From assembly GCF_900155545.1 (NCBI RefSeq), contig NZ_LT732526.1, forward strand, positions 2,376,441 to 2,440,440: a DNA stretch of 64,000 nucleotides, given 5' to 3'. The notes beneath the pieces were generated by a model. That model searched no databases, was not told the DNA's origin, and saw only the letters and a program-made list of their open reading frames with translations. The DNA comes from Clostridium sp. Marseille-P2415. Lineage in GTDB: Bacteria; Bacillota; Clostridia; Lachnospirales; Lachnospiraceae. Shown in pieces: positions 24,465 through 33,878 of this stretch (positions are counted from its first letter, which is position 1; every line of letters starts with the position of its first letter). The position numbers and the translations under genes are program-made.

Positions 24465-26135
24465 CTATGAAAGCCGTTCAAACAGATTGTTTATCTCCAG
24501 TTGACCGTATCCCCATATGTTATTTGGATACGCTTCTGTCCGGCTGCGCTTTGCTCCGCGCATGATCATGCGGTTGATATCATATCCGGTTATGGAAGTA
24601 TAATTTCCCCGTGGAATGGCCCATTCCATGACCATAGCAACAACGCCGGCCGTATGAGCCGCGGCAGCTCCCGTTCCTGTGACTGATCCATACCGGTTCC
24701 CGGGAACTGCGCAGGACAGCTGATAGCCCGGAGCTGCAATATCCGGTTTTACCTGGCCGCTTCTGGTATACCCTCTGCCTGACTCCGCCAGAATGCTGCC
24801 ATTCAACTGATTATAGGCAGTAACTGTCAGCTGATGGATCCCATTGCCCGGAGAGTTAACGGTAGTATCCGGGTTATCATTAATAAAAAAAGTTTCATCA
24901 GAAATCAGATCTCCGGAGGGCAGCCAGCAATGAAAAGAATAGGGCTCTTCATCCTGGCTTTGGACCCGGAGATACCAGACTCCGGGTACTGCATTGCCAA
25001 ACCGGATTAAAATCAGCTGATTTCCGGTCAATTCCTCAAAAATGATGTTATTCACCCAAACAGTACTCTGGGTAAAGATAAAATCAGACTTTCTGCAATC
25101 TTGAATCGAAGGATAAATCCGCTGGGTGGATTCCCTGTTTGGAGAAGAAACATCAACGGTAAGCCTTCCGGGTATATATGGCCAGATTTCCAGAGCGAAA
25201 TTTTTATCATTCTCTCCTACTCTTAATTGAAAGTCGTTATAATAGGGTGCGGCAGCGGTGCGGTTAAAATAATGCCTGCGCTTGTTCCCTTCATTTCCGG
25301 CGGCAACTGAGACGCCGATCCCCGGCAGCTGAACAATATAATTAAAGTAGCTGCTTAACAGCCCCTGCCCGTCATGTCCTCCCTGGCCGCTTCCCAAAGC
25401 AATGCATATAATAAGGGGACGGTTCACTCTTTGGAAAACAGAGCGCAGATAACTTACCGCCAAAATGATGTCGGATTCCTGAAAGCAATAGGAATCCTCC
25501 GGTACAAAAAAGAGTTTCTTTAAGTTTTGCTTCGCTTCCTTCAGCTTCACGACTACCAGCTCAGATTCCGGAACAATGCCGGAAAAAGACTGTTCTGCAT
25601 TGGGTTTTCCGGCGATAATACTGGCCATTGCCGTTCCGTGTCCATTTGTATCCGCCGAAGGAACTATAGAGAAAGGATCATCCGATTTTAATGCCAGATT
25701 GATTTGTTCCATGCTGTATTCACTGCCAAAAGTAAACCCTTCGGGAGATGTTCCGCTCTGTTCGGTCTGGTCCCATATAGAAAGGATACGGGTGGTTCCC
25801 TCTTTATTGCGGAATGCCGGATGCTGATAATCAATGCCTGTATCAATAACACCAATGAGAATTCCCTTCCCAAACAAACTTAAAAACGGATTCCGCTGGA
25901 CGGTTCCGATACCGGATTTCTCTATACTGACAGTAGATTCAAGAGTAAAAAGTGACGGAAAGTTATAGTATGGATACATACCCAGGTCGCAGGGCTCCAT
26001 GGCAGTCTTAGATATATGAAGCAGAGAATGCCGTTCACTCAGCAATGTAATATTATCTCCCGTATCATAGGATGGAACCGAAGTATTAAAAATGACCAGA
26101 TCATAGTAATTATTATCCAATATTTTATTCAACAT
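24465..26135 (-). CDS. Csp-like subtilase, predicted pseudoprotease (copy 1)
   Basis: About 556 residues, S8 family, of the Csp type linked to spore germination in Clostridia. The catalytic Asp (GVIDTGIDYQHPAF, near 98), His (NGHGTAMAS, near 166) and oxyanion Asn (AAGNEGN) are present. The serine motif, normally GTSxAAxH, reads GTGAAAAH near 489, so the nucleophile is Gly. A jelly-roll-like insert lies between about 300 and 430. There is no obvious signal peptide. The start ATG is preceded by GGGGG; a TTG one codon upstream is possible. Copy 2 lies 113 bases upstream, in the same direction. Confidence 0.85.
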   Translation of the reverse strand: MLNKILDNNYYDLVIFNTSVPSYDTGDNITLLSERHSLLHISKTAMEPCDLGMYPYYNFPSLFTLESTVSIEKSGIGTVQRNPFLSLFGKGILIGVIDTGIDYQHPAFRNKEGTTRILSIWDQTEQSGTSPEGFTFGSEYSMEQINLALKSDDPFSIVPSADTNGHGTAMASIIAGKPNAEQSFSGIVPESELVVVKLKEAKQNLKKLFFVPEDSYCFQESDIILAVSYLRSVFQRVNRPLIICIALGSGQGGHDGQGLLSSYFNYIVQLPGIGVSVAAGNEGNKRRHYFNRTAAAPYYNDFQLRVGENDKNFALEIWPYIPGRLTVDVSSPNRESTQRIYPSIQDCRKSDFIFTQSTVWVNNIIFEELTGNQLILIRFGNAVPGVWYLRVQSQDEEPYSFHCWLPSGDLISDETFFINDNPDTTVNSPGNGIHQLTVTAYNQLNGSILAESGRGYTRSGQVKPDIAAPGYQLSCAVPGNRYGSVTGTGAAAAHTAGVVAMVMEWAIPRGNYTSITGYDINRMIMRGAKRSRTEAYPNNIWGYGQLEINNLFERLS

Positions 26136-26248
26136 CAATCCCCCTGTCCATTGCGTATGCTGCCTATGATATTTTTATGCGGCAGGGTTTTCATTATGAG
26201 CCGCAGCTTAAGTTATCTGCGGCACCGGAAGGCGGAACGGTGAACGCA

Positions 26249-27922
26249 TTAAATGTTGGTAAGCCGCCAGAACAGATTGTTAATATCCAACGGCCCGTAT
26301 CCCCATATGTTATTCGGATAAATATTTGTACCATCTCTCCTTGTTGCCCTTATCATTAAGTAGTTAATGACATTTCCGGATATTGAAGAGAAATTTCCTC
26401 TGGGAATGCCCCATTCCATGATCATGGCAACGGCTCCTGCTGCATGGGCCGCAGCGGCACCGGTTCCTGTAACTGTTCCATACCGGTTTCCGGGAAGAGC
26501 GCAGGGAATCTGATAACCCGGAGCTGCGATATCCGGTTTCACCATGCCGCTTCTTGTATAACCTCTGCCTGATTCTGCCAGAATGCTGTCATCGAACTGA
26601 TTATATGCAGTAACCGTCAGCTGATGAATACCGTTTCCCGGAGAGGTTATGGTGGTATCCGGATTTGATTTAAGAAAAAAGGTTTCATCTGAAATCAGAT
26701 TACCGGATGGCAGCCAGCAATGGAAGGATAACGGTTCGTTTTCCTTACTCCGGACCCGGAATCTCCAAATTCCCGGAACGGCATTTTCAAAGCGTAACAG
26801 TATCAGCTGGTCTCCGCTTTCTTCCTCAAAAGTAATGTTGTTGACCCAAACGGTGCCAGGGCTAAATATGAATCTATACCTTCCGCAATTGCCAATGGCA
26901 GGATAAATCTGCTGTGTGGATTCCCGGTTGGGAGTGGAAACATCAATGGAAAGCTGTCCCAGAGCATATGGCCAGATTTCCATGGAAAACATTTTATCTT
27001 TTTCCCCTATCCTTAATTCGAAATCATGGTAGAAAGGTTCTGATGAAGTGCTGTTAAAATAATGTCTGCGGCTGTTCCCTTCATTACCGGCGGAGACCGT
27101 AATGCCGATTCCGGGCATCTGTGCATAGGAATTTAAATCGTTGCTTAAAGCACCGCTCCCGTCATGTCCTTCCTGACTGCTCCCGAGAGCAATGCATATG
27201 ACCATGGGGCGGCCCACGCGCTGTGAAAAGGAAGCCAGATAACGCAATCCAAGTATGATATCTGATTCCTGAAAACACAGGACATCATCCGGGACGGAAA
27301 AAATATTTTTGAGATTTTGTTTTGCTTCTTTCAGTTTTACAACCACCAGTTCCGATTCCGGTACAATACCGGAAAAAGACTGTTCTTCCTCAGGTTTCCC
27401 GGCAATAATACTGGAGATCGCTGTTCCATGCCCAACGGTGTCTGTGGAGGGAACAATGGATAAAGGATCTTCCGAGCTTAATGCCGCATTGATGATCTGT
27501 CTGCCGTATTCCGTACCGAACGAAAAACCTTCCGGAGGCGGACCATCCTGTATGGACTGATCCCATATGGAAAGTATGCGGGTGGTATTATCATGATATA
27601 AAAATGCCTGATGCCGGTAATCAATGCCGGTATCAATTATGCCGATGATGATTCCCCGCCCTGACAGTCCTAAAAAAGGATTTCTCTGAACGGTTCCTAT
27701 TCCGGATTTTTCGATGCTGATCGTTGAAGTCGGCGTGTATAGGGTTGGAAAGCTGTGATAAGGATGCAGACCCAGGTTACAGGCATCGGAATTATTTACA
27801 GGGACATGCAGCAAAGAGTGTCTGACATTCAGCAATGTTATATTATCTCCCGTATCGTATAATGGGACCGTAACGTTGTTAATGATAAGGTCATAATAAT
27901 CATTGTCCAATATTTTTTCCAA
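26249..27922 (-). CDS. Csp-like subtilase, predicted pseudoprotease (copy 2)
   Basis: 557 residues, colinear with copy 1 over the whole length and clearly a tandem duplicate. It has the same Asp (GIIDTGIDYRHQAF) and His (VGHGTAISS). The serine motif reads GTGAAAAHAAG, so the nucleophile is again replaced by Gly (codon GGT here, GGG in copy 1). The start codon is TTG at 27922, with GGAGG nine bases upstream. Proteins of this type in Clostridia act on or sense signals for cortex lytic enzymes during germination; the role here is inferred. Confidence 0.85.
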   Translation of the reverse strand: MEKILDNDYYDLIINNVTVPLYDTGDNITLLNVRHSLLHVPVNNSDACNLGLHPYHSFPTLYTPTSTISIEKSGIGTVQRNPFLGLSGRGIIIGIIDTGIDYRHQAFLYHDNTTRILSIWDQSIQDGPPPEGFSFGTEYGRQIINAALSSEDPLSIVPSTDTVGHGTAISSIIAGKPEEEQSFSGIVPESELVVVKLKEAKQNLKNIFSVPDDVLCFQESDIILGLRYLASFSQRVGRPMVICIALGSSQEGHDGSGALSNDLNSYAQMPGIGITVSAGNEGNSRRHYFNSTSSEPFYHDFELRIGEKDKMFSMEIWPYALGQLSIDVSTPNRESTQQIYPAIGNCGRYRFIFSPGTVWVNNITFEEESGDQLILLRFENAVPGIWRFRVRSKENEPLSFHCWLPSGNLISDETFFLKSNPDTTITSPGNGIHQLTVTAYNQFDDSILAESGRGYTRSGMVKPDIAAPGYQIPCALPGNRYGTVTGTGAAAAHAAGAVAMIMEWGIPRGNFSSISGNVINYLMIRATRRDGTNIYPNNIWGYGPLDINNLFWRLTNI

Positions 27923-28039
27923 ATTTATAAACCTCCAGGTTTGTTTTAATGGAGTATTTGTTTTATCTTATGCAGCAAAGGGCCTGTTATGAGAGTCAGA
28001 GGGAGCTGTTAAAGCACATGGACGCAGCATTTTGCATCC

Positions 28040-28077
28040 AAAAAGCGGGCAACCGGTTCATAACCGTGCCCGCTTTT
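28040..28077. terminator. Terminator after the tct operon
   Basis: AAAAAGCGGGCA pairs with TGCCCGCTTTT (inner CGGTT/ACCG), followed by a T-run on the plus strand and an A/T-run on the other side. It lies 38 bases after the tctC stop (minus strand) and probably works in both directions. Confidence 0.75.
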
Positions 28078-28114
28078 CTAATATTATGTTATGCTAAGTC
28101 TTTTCTGATTGAAA

Positions 28115-29173
28115 TTATTTTGCTAACTCATCTGCAATCTGTTTAATGGTATTATAAATCTTTTCATCATTTTTCTCAGAATCTGCAGAGCTTAAATAAT
28201 CAGGCATCATTTCTACCTTAGCGATGGCATCCTGAACCTCCGGTTCTTCGGTCATCTTCTTTACCAGTTCATCGTACCACGAGATAACATCATCAGGCGT
28301 TTCCTTCGGGAAATAGAAAGAGAATTCACAGTCCGGATATACCAGATCAACGCCCTGCTCTTTTAAGGTCGGGATATCAAAGATCAGGTCATAACGCTCT
28401 TCTGTCGGAGCTCCCAAGCATACGAACTGGCCGGCTTCCAGATAATCCTTACAGTTAATGTAGGCGCCCGGCATCAAATCTGCCTGGCCGGAAAGCATAG
28501 CTGCGATCTTGTCGGAGTTGGAACCTACATCTACCAGATCCAGATCAATCCCCGCTGCTTTTTCAAAGGCAAGAAGCTCATAGTAAGTATATCCCCCAAC
28601 CTCAGTACAGGCCTTTAACTGGCCGGGAGCCGCTTTCGCTGCCTGAATGAACTCATCCAGAGTTTTGTATTTTTCCGGATTTGCATAAAACTGCTGTGCC
28701 GGATCAAGAGCAAAGGTGGGTCCTAATTTAAATGCGGTATAATTGTAATCGGTAACTCCTGCGATATTCGCCACGTTTACCAGGTTATGGCCATACAGGA
28801 AGGTATGTCCGTCGGGAGCCGCGGAACGCACCTGGTTCGCTGCCACGGAACCGGCTGCTCCGTTTGCATTAACAACGATAAAATCCGCACCGGTCATTTT
28901 CTTGGCATATTCTGCAAAGACACGGGCGGAAAGGTCTGTGTTGCCGCCTGCACCTGCAGGAACCACGATGGATACGGTGGTTGTCGGCTTCCAGGTGGAG
29001 GCCCCCTGAGTTCCGTTTGATGCTGCCTCTGTTCCGGCACTGGAGCCTGCTTCTGTCTTTGCCTCTGTGGTTGCTGCTGCCGCTATTGTTGTCTGTGTCT
29101 GGCTTCCTCCGCATGCAGTCATGCCAAGTACCAGCCCCGCCGCCATTACTGTTGCCAAAAATCTTTTTTTCAT
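28115..29173 (-). CDS. tctC: Tripartite tricarboxylate transporter binding lipoprotein TctC
   Basis: 352 residues. Lipoprotein signal with lipobox VLGMTACGGS, a Thr/Ala/Glu-rich linker to about 55, then the Bug/TctC fold (VSIVVPAGAGGNTDLSARVFAEY near 68). It captures an organic acid outside the membrane for the TctAB carrier. It is third after tctB and tctA. The glucarate dehydratase gene in the same operon suggests D-glucarate or a related aldarate as ligand, which is an inference. Confidence 0.88.
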   Translation of the reverse strand: MKKRFLATVMAAGLVLGMTACGGSQTQTTIAAAATTEAKTEAGSSAGTEAASNGTQGASTWKPTTTVSIVVPAGAGGNTDLSARVFAEYAKKMTGADFIVVNANGAAGSVAANQVRSAAPDGHTFLYGHNLVNVANIAGVTDYNYTAFKLGPTFALDPAQQFYANPEKYKTLDEFIQAAKAAPGQLKACTEVGGYTYYELLAFEKAAGIDLDLVDVGSNSDKIAAMLSGQADLMPGAYINCKDYLEAGQFVCLGAPTEERYDLIFDIPTLKEQGVDLVYPDCEFSFYFPKETPDDVISWYDELVKKMTEEPEVQDAIAKVEMMPDYLSSADSEKNDEKIYNTIKQIADELAK

Positions 29174-29190
29174 AGTCTTTACTCTCCTTT

Positions 29191-30711
29191 TTATGATTGT
29201 TCCGCTGCCTGAACTGCCTTCTTCTTTAAATACATTTTGTATTCTTTATATACAGACCATACCACCACCCCGATCGCAATGAAAAAGAACGCATCGAAAA
29301 TCGGTCTTTTGAAAAATGCCCCAAAAGATTTGTACTGCATAATTCCCCGGCGGAGGTATGTCTCCAGCATCTCTCCGATCAGGAAGCACAATACAAAAGG
29401 TGTGGCAGGCAGCTTAAACTTGTGATATAAGTAGCCGACCAGTCCAAATAAGACAATGGACTGTACATCAAAAATCCGGTTATTGGTCGCATAAGCCCCA
29501 ACGCAGCACAGAACCAGGATCAAAGGCATAAGAATGTGTTTCGGAACTTTCAAAAGCTGGACAAACGCCTTGATTCCGAAAAACTCAATGCCAAGCATGA
29601 ATACGCTGCAGATCATGCAGGCTGCAAATATCCCATATACAACATCTGCATTCTTAACAAACAGCAGAGGTCCTGCGGACAAACCGTGAATCAGAAATCC
29701 GCCTAACATCATGGCAGTTACGCCGTCTCCCGGAATTCCAAGTACCAGAAGCGGAATCATAGCCCCTCCAATGGTGGCACTATTCGCTGTCTCGGTTGCC
29801 ACGATTCCATCCGGGCACCCTTTTCCAAACTCATCCGAGTGCTTGGACATGTTTTTTGCGGTTACATAAGACAGCATTCCGGAAGTACTTCCTCCGATTC
29901 CCGGCAAAATACCGATTCCGGTGCCGATAAGAGCAGAACGGACCGCATTGGGAATCTGATACACAAATTCCTTCCTGGTAAAGCCAAAGCCTTTGACCGG
30001 CTTCATTTTTATGGTCTCTACCTTACCGGTCCCCATGGCTTCTGCGGTAATGAGAATCTCGGAGATAGCAAAAATACCAATCAGAGTCGGCAATGTATCA
30101 AAACCGGCCATCAGGGAACTGTTGCCGAAGATAAAACGGGGAGTCCCATCAATAGGAGCCATTCCTACCAGAGAGAAAATCAGGCCCAGCATACCGGCCA
30201 GGACACCCTTTACCATAGATCCGGAGGCCAGAACCGCCACCATGGTAAGAGCAAAAAAGGAGATTCCAAAGTTCTCAGCCGGAGTAAACTTTAACGCGAT
30301 ATCTGCTAAGAGCGGCGCGCAGAAAGTCAGGATCAGAAAGGAGAATACAGAACCCAGGAAGGAAAACACGATACCGTATCCCAACGCTTTACCGGCTTCT
30401 CCCTTCTTTGCCATGGGATAACCATCGAAACAGGTGGCAATGGATGAAGCCGTTCCCGGCATGTTGAGAAGAATTGCTGAAATCAAACCTCCCGAAATAC
30501 CCCCGATGTAAACAGCTACCAGCATATTCATCCCCATGGAGGGCGCCAGGCTGAAAGTCAGCGGCAGAAACAGCGCTACAGCCATGGCTGCAGAGAGCCC
30601 TGGAATGGAACCGAAAATAATTCCTACGACTACCCCGGCTGCCATAAGCAAAAGGGAAGCCGGATTGCAGATGCTCACAAAAGCATTACCTAATGATACG
30701 AAAGCATTCAT
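29191..30711 (-). CDS. tctA: Tripartite tricarboxylate transporter large membrane subunit TctA
   Basis: 506 residues, about 10-12 membrane segments. Family motifs are GIIFGSIPGLSAAMAVALFLP near 29, YIGGISGGLISAILLNMPGT near 68 and GIGILPGIGGSTSGMLSY near 260. It forms the transport channel with TctB, driven by an ion gradient. It lies 11 bases after tctB and 17 before tctC. Confidence 0.93.
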   Translation of the reverse strand: MNAFVSLGNAFVSICNPASLLLMAAGVVVGIIFGSIPGLSAAMAVALFLPLTFSLAPSMGMNMLVAVYIGGISGGLISAILLNMPGTASSIATCFDGYPMAKKGEAGKALGYGIVFSFLGSVFSFLILTFCAPLLADIALKFTPAENFGISFFALTMVAVLASGSMVKGVLAGMLGLIFSLVGMAPIDGTPRFIFGNSSLMAGFDTLPTLIGIFAISEILITAEAMGTGKVETIKMKPVKGFGFTRKEFVYQIPNAVRSALIGTGIGILPGIGGSTSGMLSYVTAKNMSKHSDEFGKGCPDGIVATETANSATIGGAMIPLLVLGIPGDGVTAMMLGGFLIHGLSAGPLLFVKNADVVYGIFAACMICSVFMLGIEFFGIKAFVQLLKVPKHILMPLILVLCCVGAYATNNRIFDVQSIVLFGLVGYLYHKFKLPATPFVLCFLIGEMLETYLRRGIMQYKSFGAFFKRPIFDAFFFIAIGVVVWSVYKEYKMYLKKKAVQAAEQS

Positions 30712-30722
30712 ATCTTCTCCTC

Positions 30723-31220
30723 CTATAAATTAATCGTAAAGATACCGGCCGGCAGCACAATCTTAAATCCATACCGGAATAAGAAAAATACGACAAATGT
30801 AAAAATAAATGAAACCACAAGCAGCTGGATCATGTCCTTTTTTTCTCTTTTATCCTTTGGCGCCAATACGAACATCTGAGCCGGCAGATACACAAATGTT
30901 GCAACAATAAAACCGGCCGGCTGAAGCAGAAATACGTATACCAGTATCATGATAAAACTGATGAGCACTCTTTTATAATCCAGCTTCTCCAGCTCTTCTG
31001 CTTCCGCCTGTGCGATCCTGGATTTTAAATTTTTTATATTTAAAAATGCCAGGGCCGCTGCCAGAATAAACGTCACAACGCCGATACATACCGGCATGAA
31101 ATCCGGTCCGATTTCCATGATTGCCGATTTCGGAAGCATTTTTGCCATAATCATCATTCCGGCCGACAACAGCATGAAGAACACTCCAACGATGATATCC
31201 CCATATTTTTTGATAAACAT
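30723..31220 (-). CDS. tctB: Tripartite tricarboxylate transporter small membrane subunit TctB
   Basis: 165 residues with four hydrophobic segments (about 10-28, 42-60, 90-115, 135-155), as expected for TctB. The hydrophilic loop IKNLKSRIAQAEAEELEKLD separates the two pairs. The sequence is weakly conserved in this family, so the call rests mainly on size, topology and position directly before tctA. Confidence 0.85.
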   Translation of the reverse strand: MFIKKYGDIIVGVFFMLLSAGMMIMAKMLPKSAIMEIGPDFMPVCIGVVTFILAAALAFLNIKNLKSRIAQAEAEELEKLDYKRVLISFIMILVYVFLLQPAGFIVATFVYLPAQMFVLAPKDKREKKDMIQLLVVSFIFTFVVFFLFRYGFKIVLPAGIFTINL

Positions 31221-31242
31221 AATATTCCCCCTTACTTTATTT

Positions 31243-32595
31243 TCACCTTACTAATGCCGGTTTCTTACAGTTATACTTCCAATCCGGTATGAGATACTGC
31301 ATTGCCATGGCATCATCCCTGTCATGGGAGCGAAGGCTGTTGTACAGTGCGTTAGCCTCCATGACCCGCCCCATATCAATGGTAACTCCCAGGCCCGGCT
31401 TTTGCGGAACTTCTAAATATCCGTTTACGATCGCAGGCGTGTCATGTAACAGATTCTGGCCATCCTGCCAGATCCAGTGGGTATCAAGGGCCGTGGGATT
31501 TCCGGGCGCTGCCGCTGCCACATGGGCAAATGCCGTCAGGGTAATATCAAAATGATTGTTGGAATGGCTCCCCCAGGTCAGTCCCCAGTCATTCAGGATC
31601 TGAGCCATGCGGACACTTCCTCCAAATCCCCAGAAATGCGGATCTGCCAGCACAATATCCACAGATTTAAGGGCTGCCGAATGGTAAAACTGTCTCCAGT
31701 CCGTTGCAATCATATTCGTTGCCACCGGAAGGCTGACCGCATTCTTAAATTCAGCCATCACTTCCCGGCTGGAATAACCGGCTTCCGGACCGCACGGGTC
31801 TTCTATGTAGGTTAAAATGCCTTCCATAGGCTTGCAGAGTTCAATGGCTTCCTTTAAGCTCCACGCTCCGTTGGGATCAATGTTAATGCGTCCTTTTGGG
31901 AAAGCTTCCTTAAGCGCCAGGACCGCCTTCATCTCTTCTGTCCCCGGAAGAACGCCGCCCTTCAGCTTGAAATTACGGAATCCATATTTTTCATGAAGTA
32001 CTTCTGCCTGCTCCACAATGCGTTCCGGAGTCAGCATCTCCCGGCGGCGAAGCTGGAACCACGGGTCCCTGCTGCCGCTTTCATCCAGATAGGGAAGCTC
32101 CGGCGATGCTTTCTCCTTATCGCTTACATAGAATAAATAGCCCAGGGTTTCTACCTTATCCCGCTGCTTGCCGTCACCCAGTAATTCACACATGGGAAGT
32201 CCCAGATGCTGTCCAAGCAGATCAAGGAGCGCGCACTCAATGGCCCACTCTGCCTTTACCACAAATTTCAGCTTGCTGATATCCAGGGACTGGATTCCTT
32301 CCCCGTCATCTTCTTCTGACCTTGTACCTGCATTATGGATGGTATTTAAAATGGTCCGGTATTTTCCGATCGGCTGTCCCACCACCAGAGGCGTGCAGCT
32401 TTTCAATGCCTCACAGGTATAATCCCCTCCGTGAATCTCGCCGATCCCCGTATTCCCTGCATTGTCCTTTAAAATCACCAGATTTCTTGTGAACCATGGC
32501 GCATGGGCTCCGCTTAGAGTCATCAGCATGCTGTCATATCCCGCAACAGGAATGACCTGCATTTCTGTTACGATTGGTGTCCTGCTATATTCCAT
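31243..32595 (-). CDS. gudD: Glucarate dehydratase
   Basis: About 450 residues, enolase superfamily. It dehydrates D-glucarate (and L-idarate) to 5-keto-4-deoxy-glucarate. Visible active-site parts are the KxK of NFKLKGG, metal ligands in NIDPNGAW, YIEDPCGPE and the following VATNMIATD, and the His base in GSHSNNHFDIT. The start MEYSRTPIV (32595) follows AAGGAAGG; an ATG nine codons upstream has no ribosome site. First gene of the gudD-tctBAC operon. Confidence 0.93.
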   Translation of the reverse strand: MEYSRTPIVTEMQVIPVAGYDSMLMTLSGAHAPWFTRNLVILKDNAGNTGIGEIHGGDYTCEALKSCTPLVVGQPIGKYRTILNTIHNAGTRSEEDDGEGIQSLDISKLKFVVKAEWAIECALLDLLGQHLGLPMCELLGDGKQRDKVETLGYLFYVSDKEKASPELPYLDESGSRDPWFQLRRREMLTPERIVEQAEVLHEKYGFRNFKLKGGVLPGTEEMKAVLALKEAFPKGRINIDPNGAWSLKEAIELCKPMEGILTYIEDPCGPEAGYSSREVMAEFKNAVSLPVATNMIATDWRQFYHSAALKSVDIVLADPHFWGFGGSVRMAQILNDWGLTWGSHSNNHFDITLTAFAHVAAAAPGNPTALDTHWIWQDGQNLLHDTPAIVNGYLEVPQKPGLGVTIDMGRVMEANALYNSLRSHDRDDAMAMQYLIPDWKYNCKKPALVR

Positions 32596-32663
32596 ATCCT
32601 TCTGTTTCCTTCCTTTGGTCATATTGCATATTTTTTATTTTTTGTCATTCACTTGTCATATGC

Positions 32664-32692
32664 ATTATACCAACGGTCATTCCATAAATCCA
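32664..32692 (-). promoter_or_regulatory. Promoter of gudD-tctBAC
   Basis: Minus strand: extended -10 TTGGTATAATG (TATAAT at 32664-32669) with a weak -35 TGGATT at 32687-32692. The transcript would have a 60-70 base leader containing ATATGCAATATG just before the start region. Confidence 0.5.
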
Positions 32693-32833
32693 ATTATTAA
32701 TACCGATTGTGTCAATAAGAAACTTTAATAACCGGATTTTATCAACGAACCAGATAAGGCAGATATAACTGATGCGCCTTCCTGTCAGATACAGTGGGTG
32801 TCAAGGGCATTGTATTCCCCTGAAACGGCCGCA

Positions 32834-32866
32834 AAAAAAGATTGCAAAAATATTGCAATCTTTTTT
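32834..32866. terminator. Terminator after the aldo/keto reductase gene
   Basis: AAAAAAGATTGCAA pairs with TTGCAATCTTTTTT across a 5-base loop; works in either direction. It separates the garR-to-reductase operon from gudD-tctBAC. Otherwise 32700-32960 holds no gene. Confidence 0.8.
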
Positions 32867-32961
32867 AAAGCAGGAGTCCTTCCCTGGTTATAGTTCATAC
32901 TATACCTCCATCCCCTCTTTTTCCAGTACATGTTCCGCAAATTCCAGGATGGACGGCCGCT

Positions 32962-33816
32962 TTATACAATATCCAAATATACCTTTCTTGCAGGAGCAGG
33001 AAAGGCCCGGTCAATTTCTGCCATTTCTTCCTCTGTCAATTCCACCTCCCACGCCTTGGCATTATCCAGCGCATGCTCCTTTTTTCCGGTGCGGGGAATC
33101 GCGATCACATCACCGCCGCGGATGACAAATGCCAGGAGTACCTGGGAGATACTGCATTGGTGCGCTTCGGCAATTCGTGAAAGTACCGGACTCTCATAAA
33201 GTCCCCTTTTTAAATCCCCTGCCTGAGCCAGAGGACAGTAAGCCATCACAGGTACGCCATGCTCCCGCATCCACGGAAGCAGATCATACTCAATGCCTCT
33301 TGACGCCACATGGTACAGCACCTGATTCACCGCACAGTTCTTCCCTCCCGGCACGCTCCATAATTCTTCCATATCATCCGTATCAAAGTTGGATACTCCC
33401 CAGCTGCGGATTTTTCCCTCTTTTTTTAATTGCTCCATGCACTCCACCGTTTCCTTTAAAGGGATCCCTCCCCGCCAGTGGAGAAGATACAGATCCAGAT
33501 AACCGGTATTCAGACGCCCCATGCTTTCCATGCAGCTCTTAAAAATGTTTTTTCTTCCTGCATTGTAAGGGTACACCTTGGATACCAGAAACAGGCTGCT
33601 CCGGTCATACCCCTTTATGGCTTGTCCAATAAGTTCTTCGGCCTTCCCGTTTCCATACATTTCAGCCGTATCAAGAAGTGTCATGCCTGCATCAATACCG
33701 GCCCGAAGGGTTTCTTCCTCGCTCTCCCTGTTTCCTGTCCGTTCCCCAAGAAACCATGTCCCCTGCCCGATCGCCGGGACTTCTGTCCCATCGGGCAGCG
33801 TCACCATTTTTTCCAT
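32962..33816 (-). CDS. Aldo/keto reductase
   Basis: About 284 residues, NAD(P)H-dependent aldo/keto reductase barrel. It has the catalytic tetrad parts LLDTAEMYGNG (Asp and Tyr), SKVYP (Lys) and LHWRGG (His), and the cofactor-binding region IPRTGKKEHALDNAKA. The start MEKMVTLPDG follows GGAGG by 8 bases. It is the last gene after garK. The substrate is unknown; a reduction within sugar-acid breakdown, such as of tartronate semialdehyde, would fit the context. Confidence 0.85.
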   Translation of the reverse strand: MEKMVTLPDGTEVPAIGQGTWFLGERTGNRESEEETLRAGIDAGMTLLDTAEMYGNGKAEELIGQAIKGYDRSSLFLVSKVYPYNAGRKNIFKSCMESMGRLNTGYLDLYLLHWRGGIPLKETVECMEQLKKEGKIRSWGVSNFDTDDMEELWSVPGGKNCAVNQVLYHVASRGIEYDLLPWMREHGVPVMAYCPLAQAGDLKRGLYESPVLSRIAEAHQCSISQVLLAFVIRGGDVIAIPRTGKKEHALDNAKAWEVELTEEEMAEIDRAFPAPARKVYLDIV

Positions 33817-33878
33817 CCGCTTTTCCTCCAATCCTTTCTTTTCCTGCATATTTCCTGTTTTTATAAAATCCCTCTTTT

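Noticed and set aside
26200-26223. GCCGCAG/CTGCGGC hairpin between the two Csp-like genes as a terminator
   Set aside because: The stem is perfect but no T-run follows on the minus strand, so termination could not be supported.
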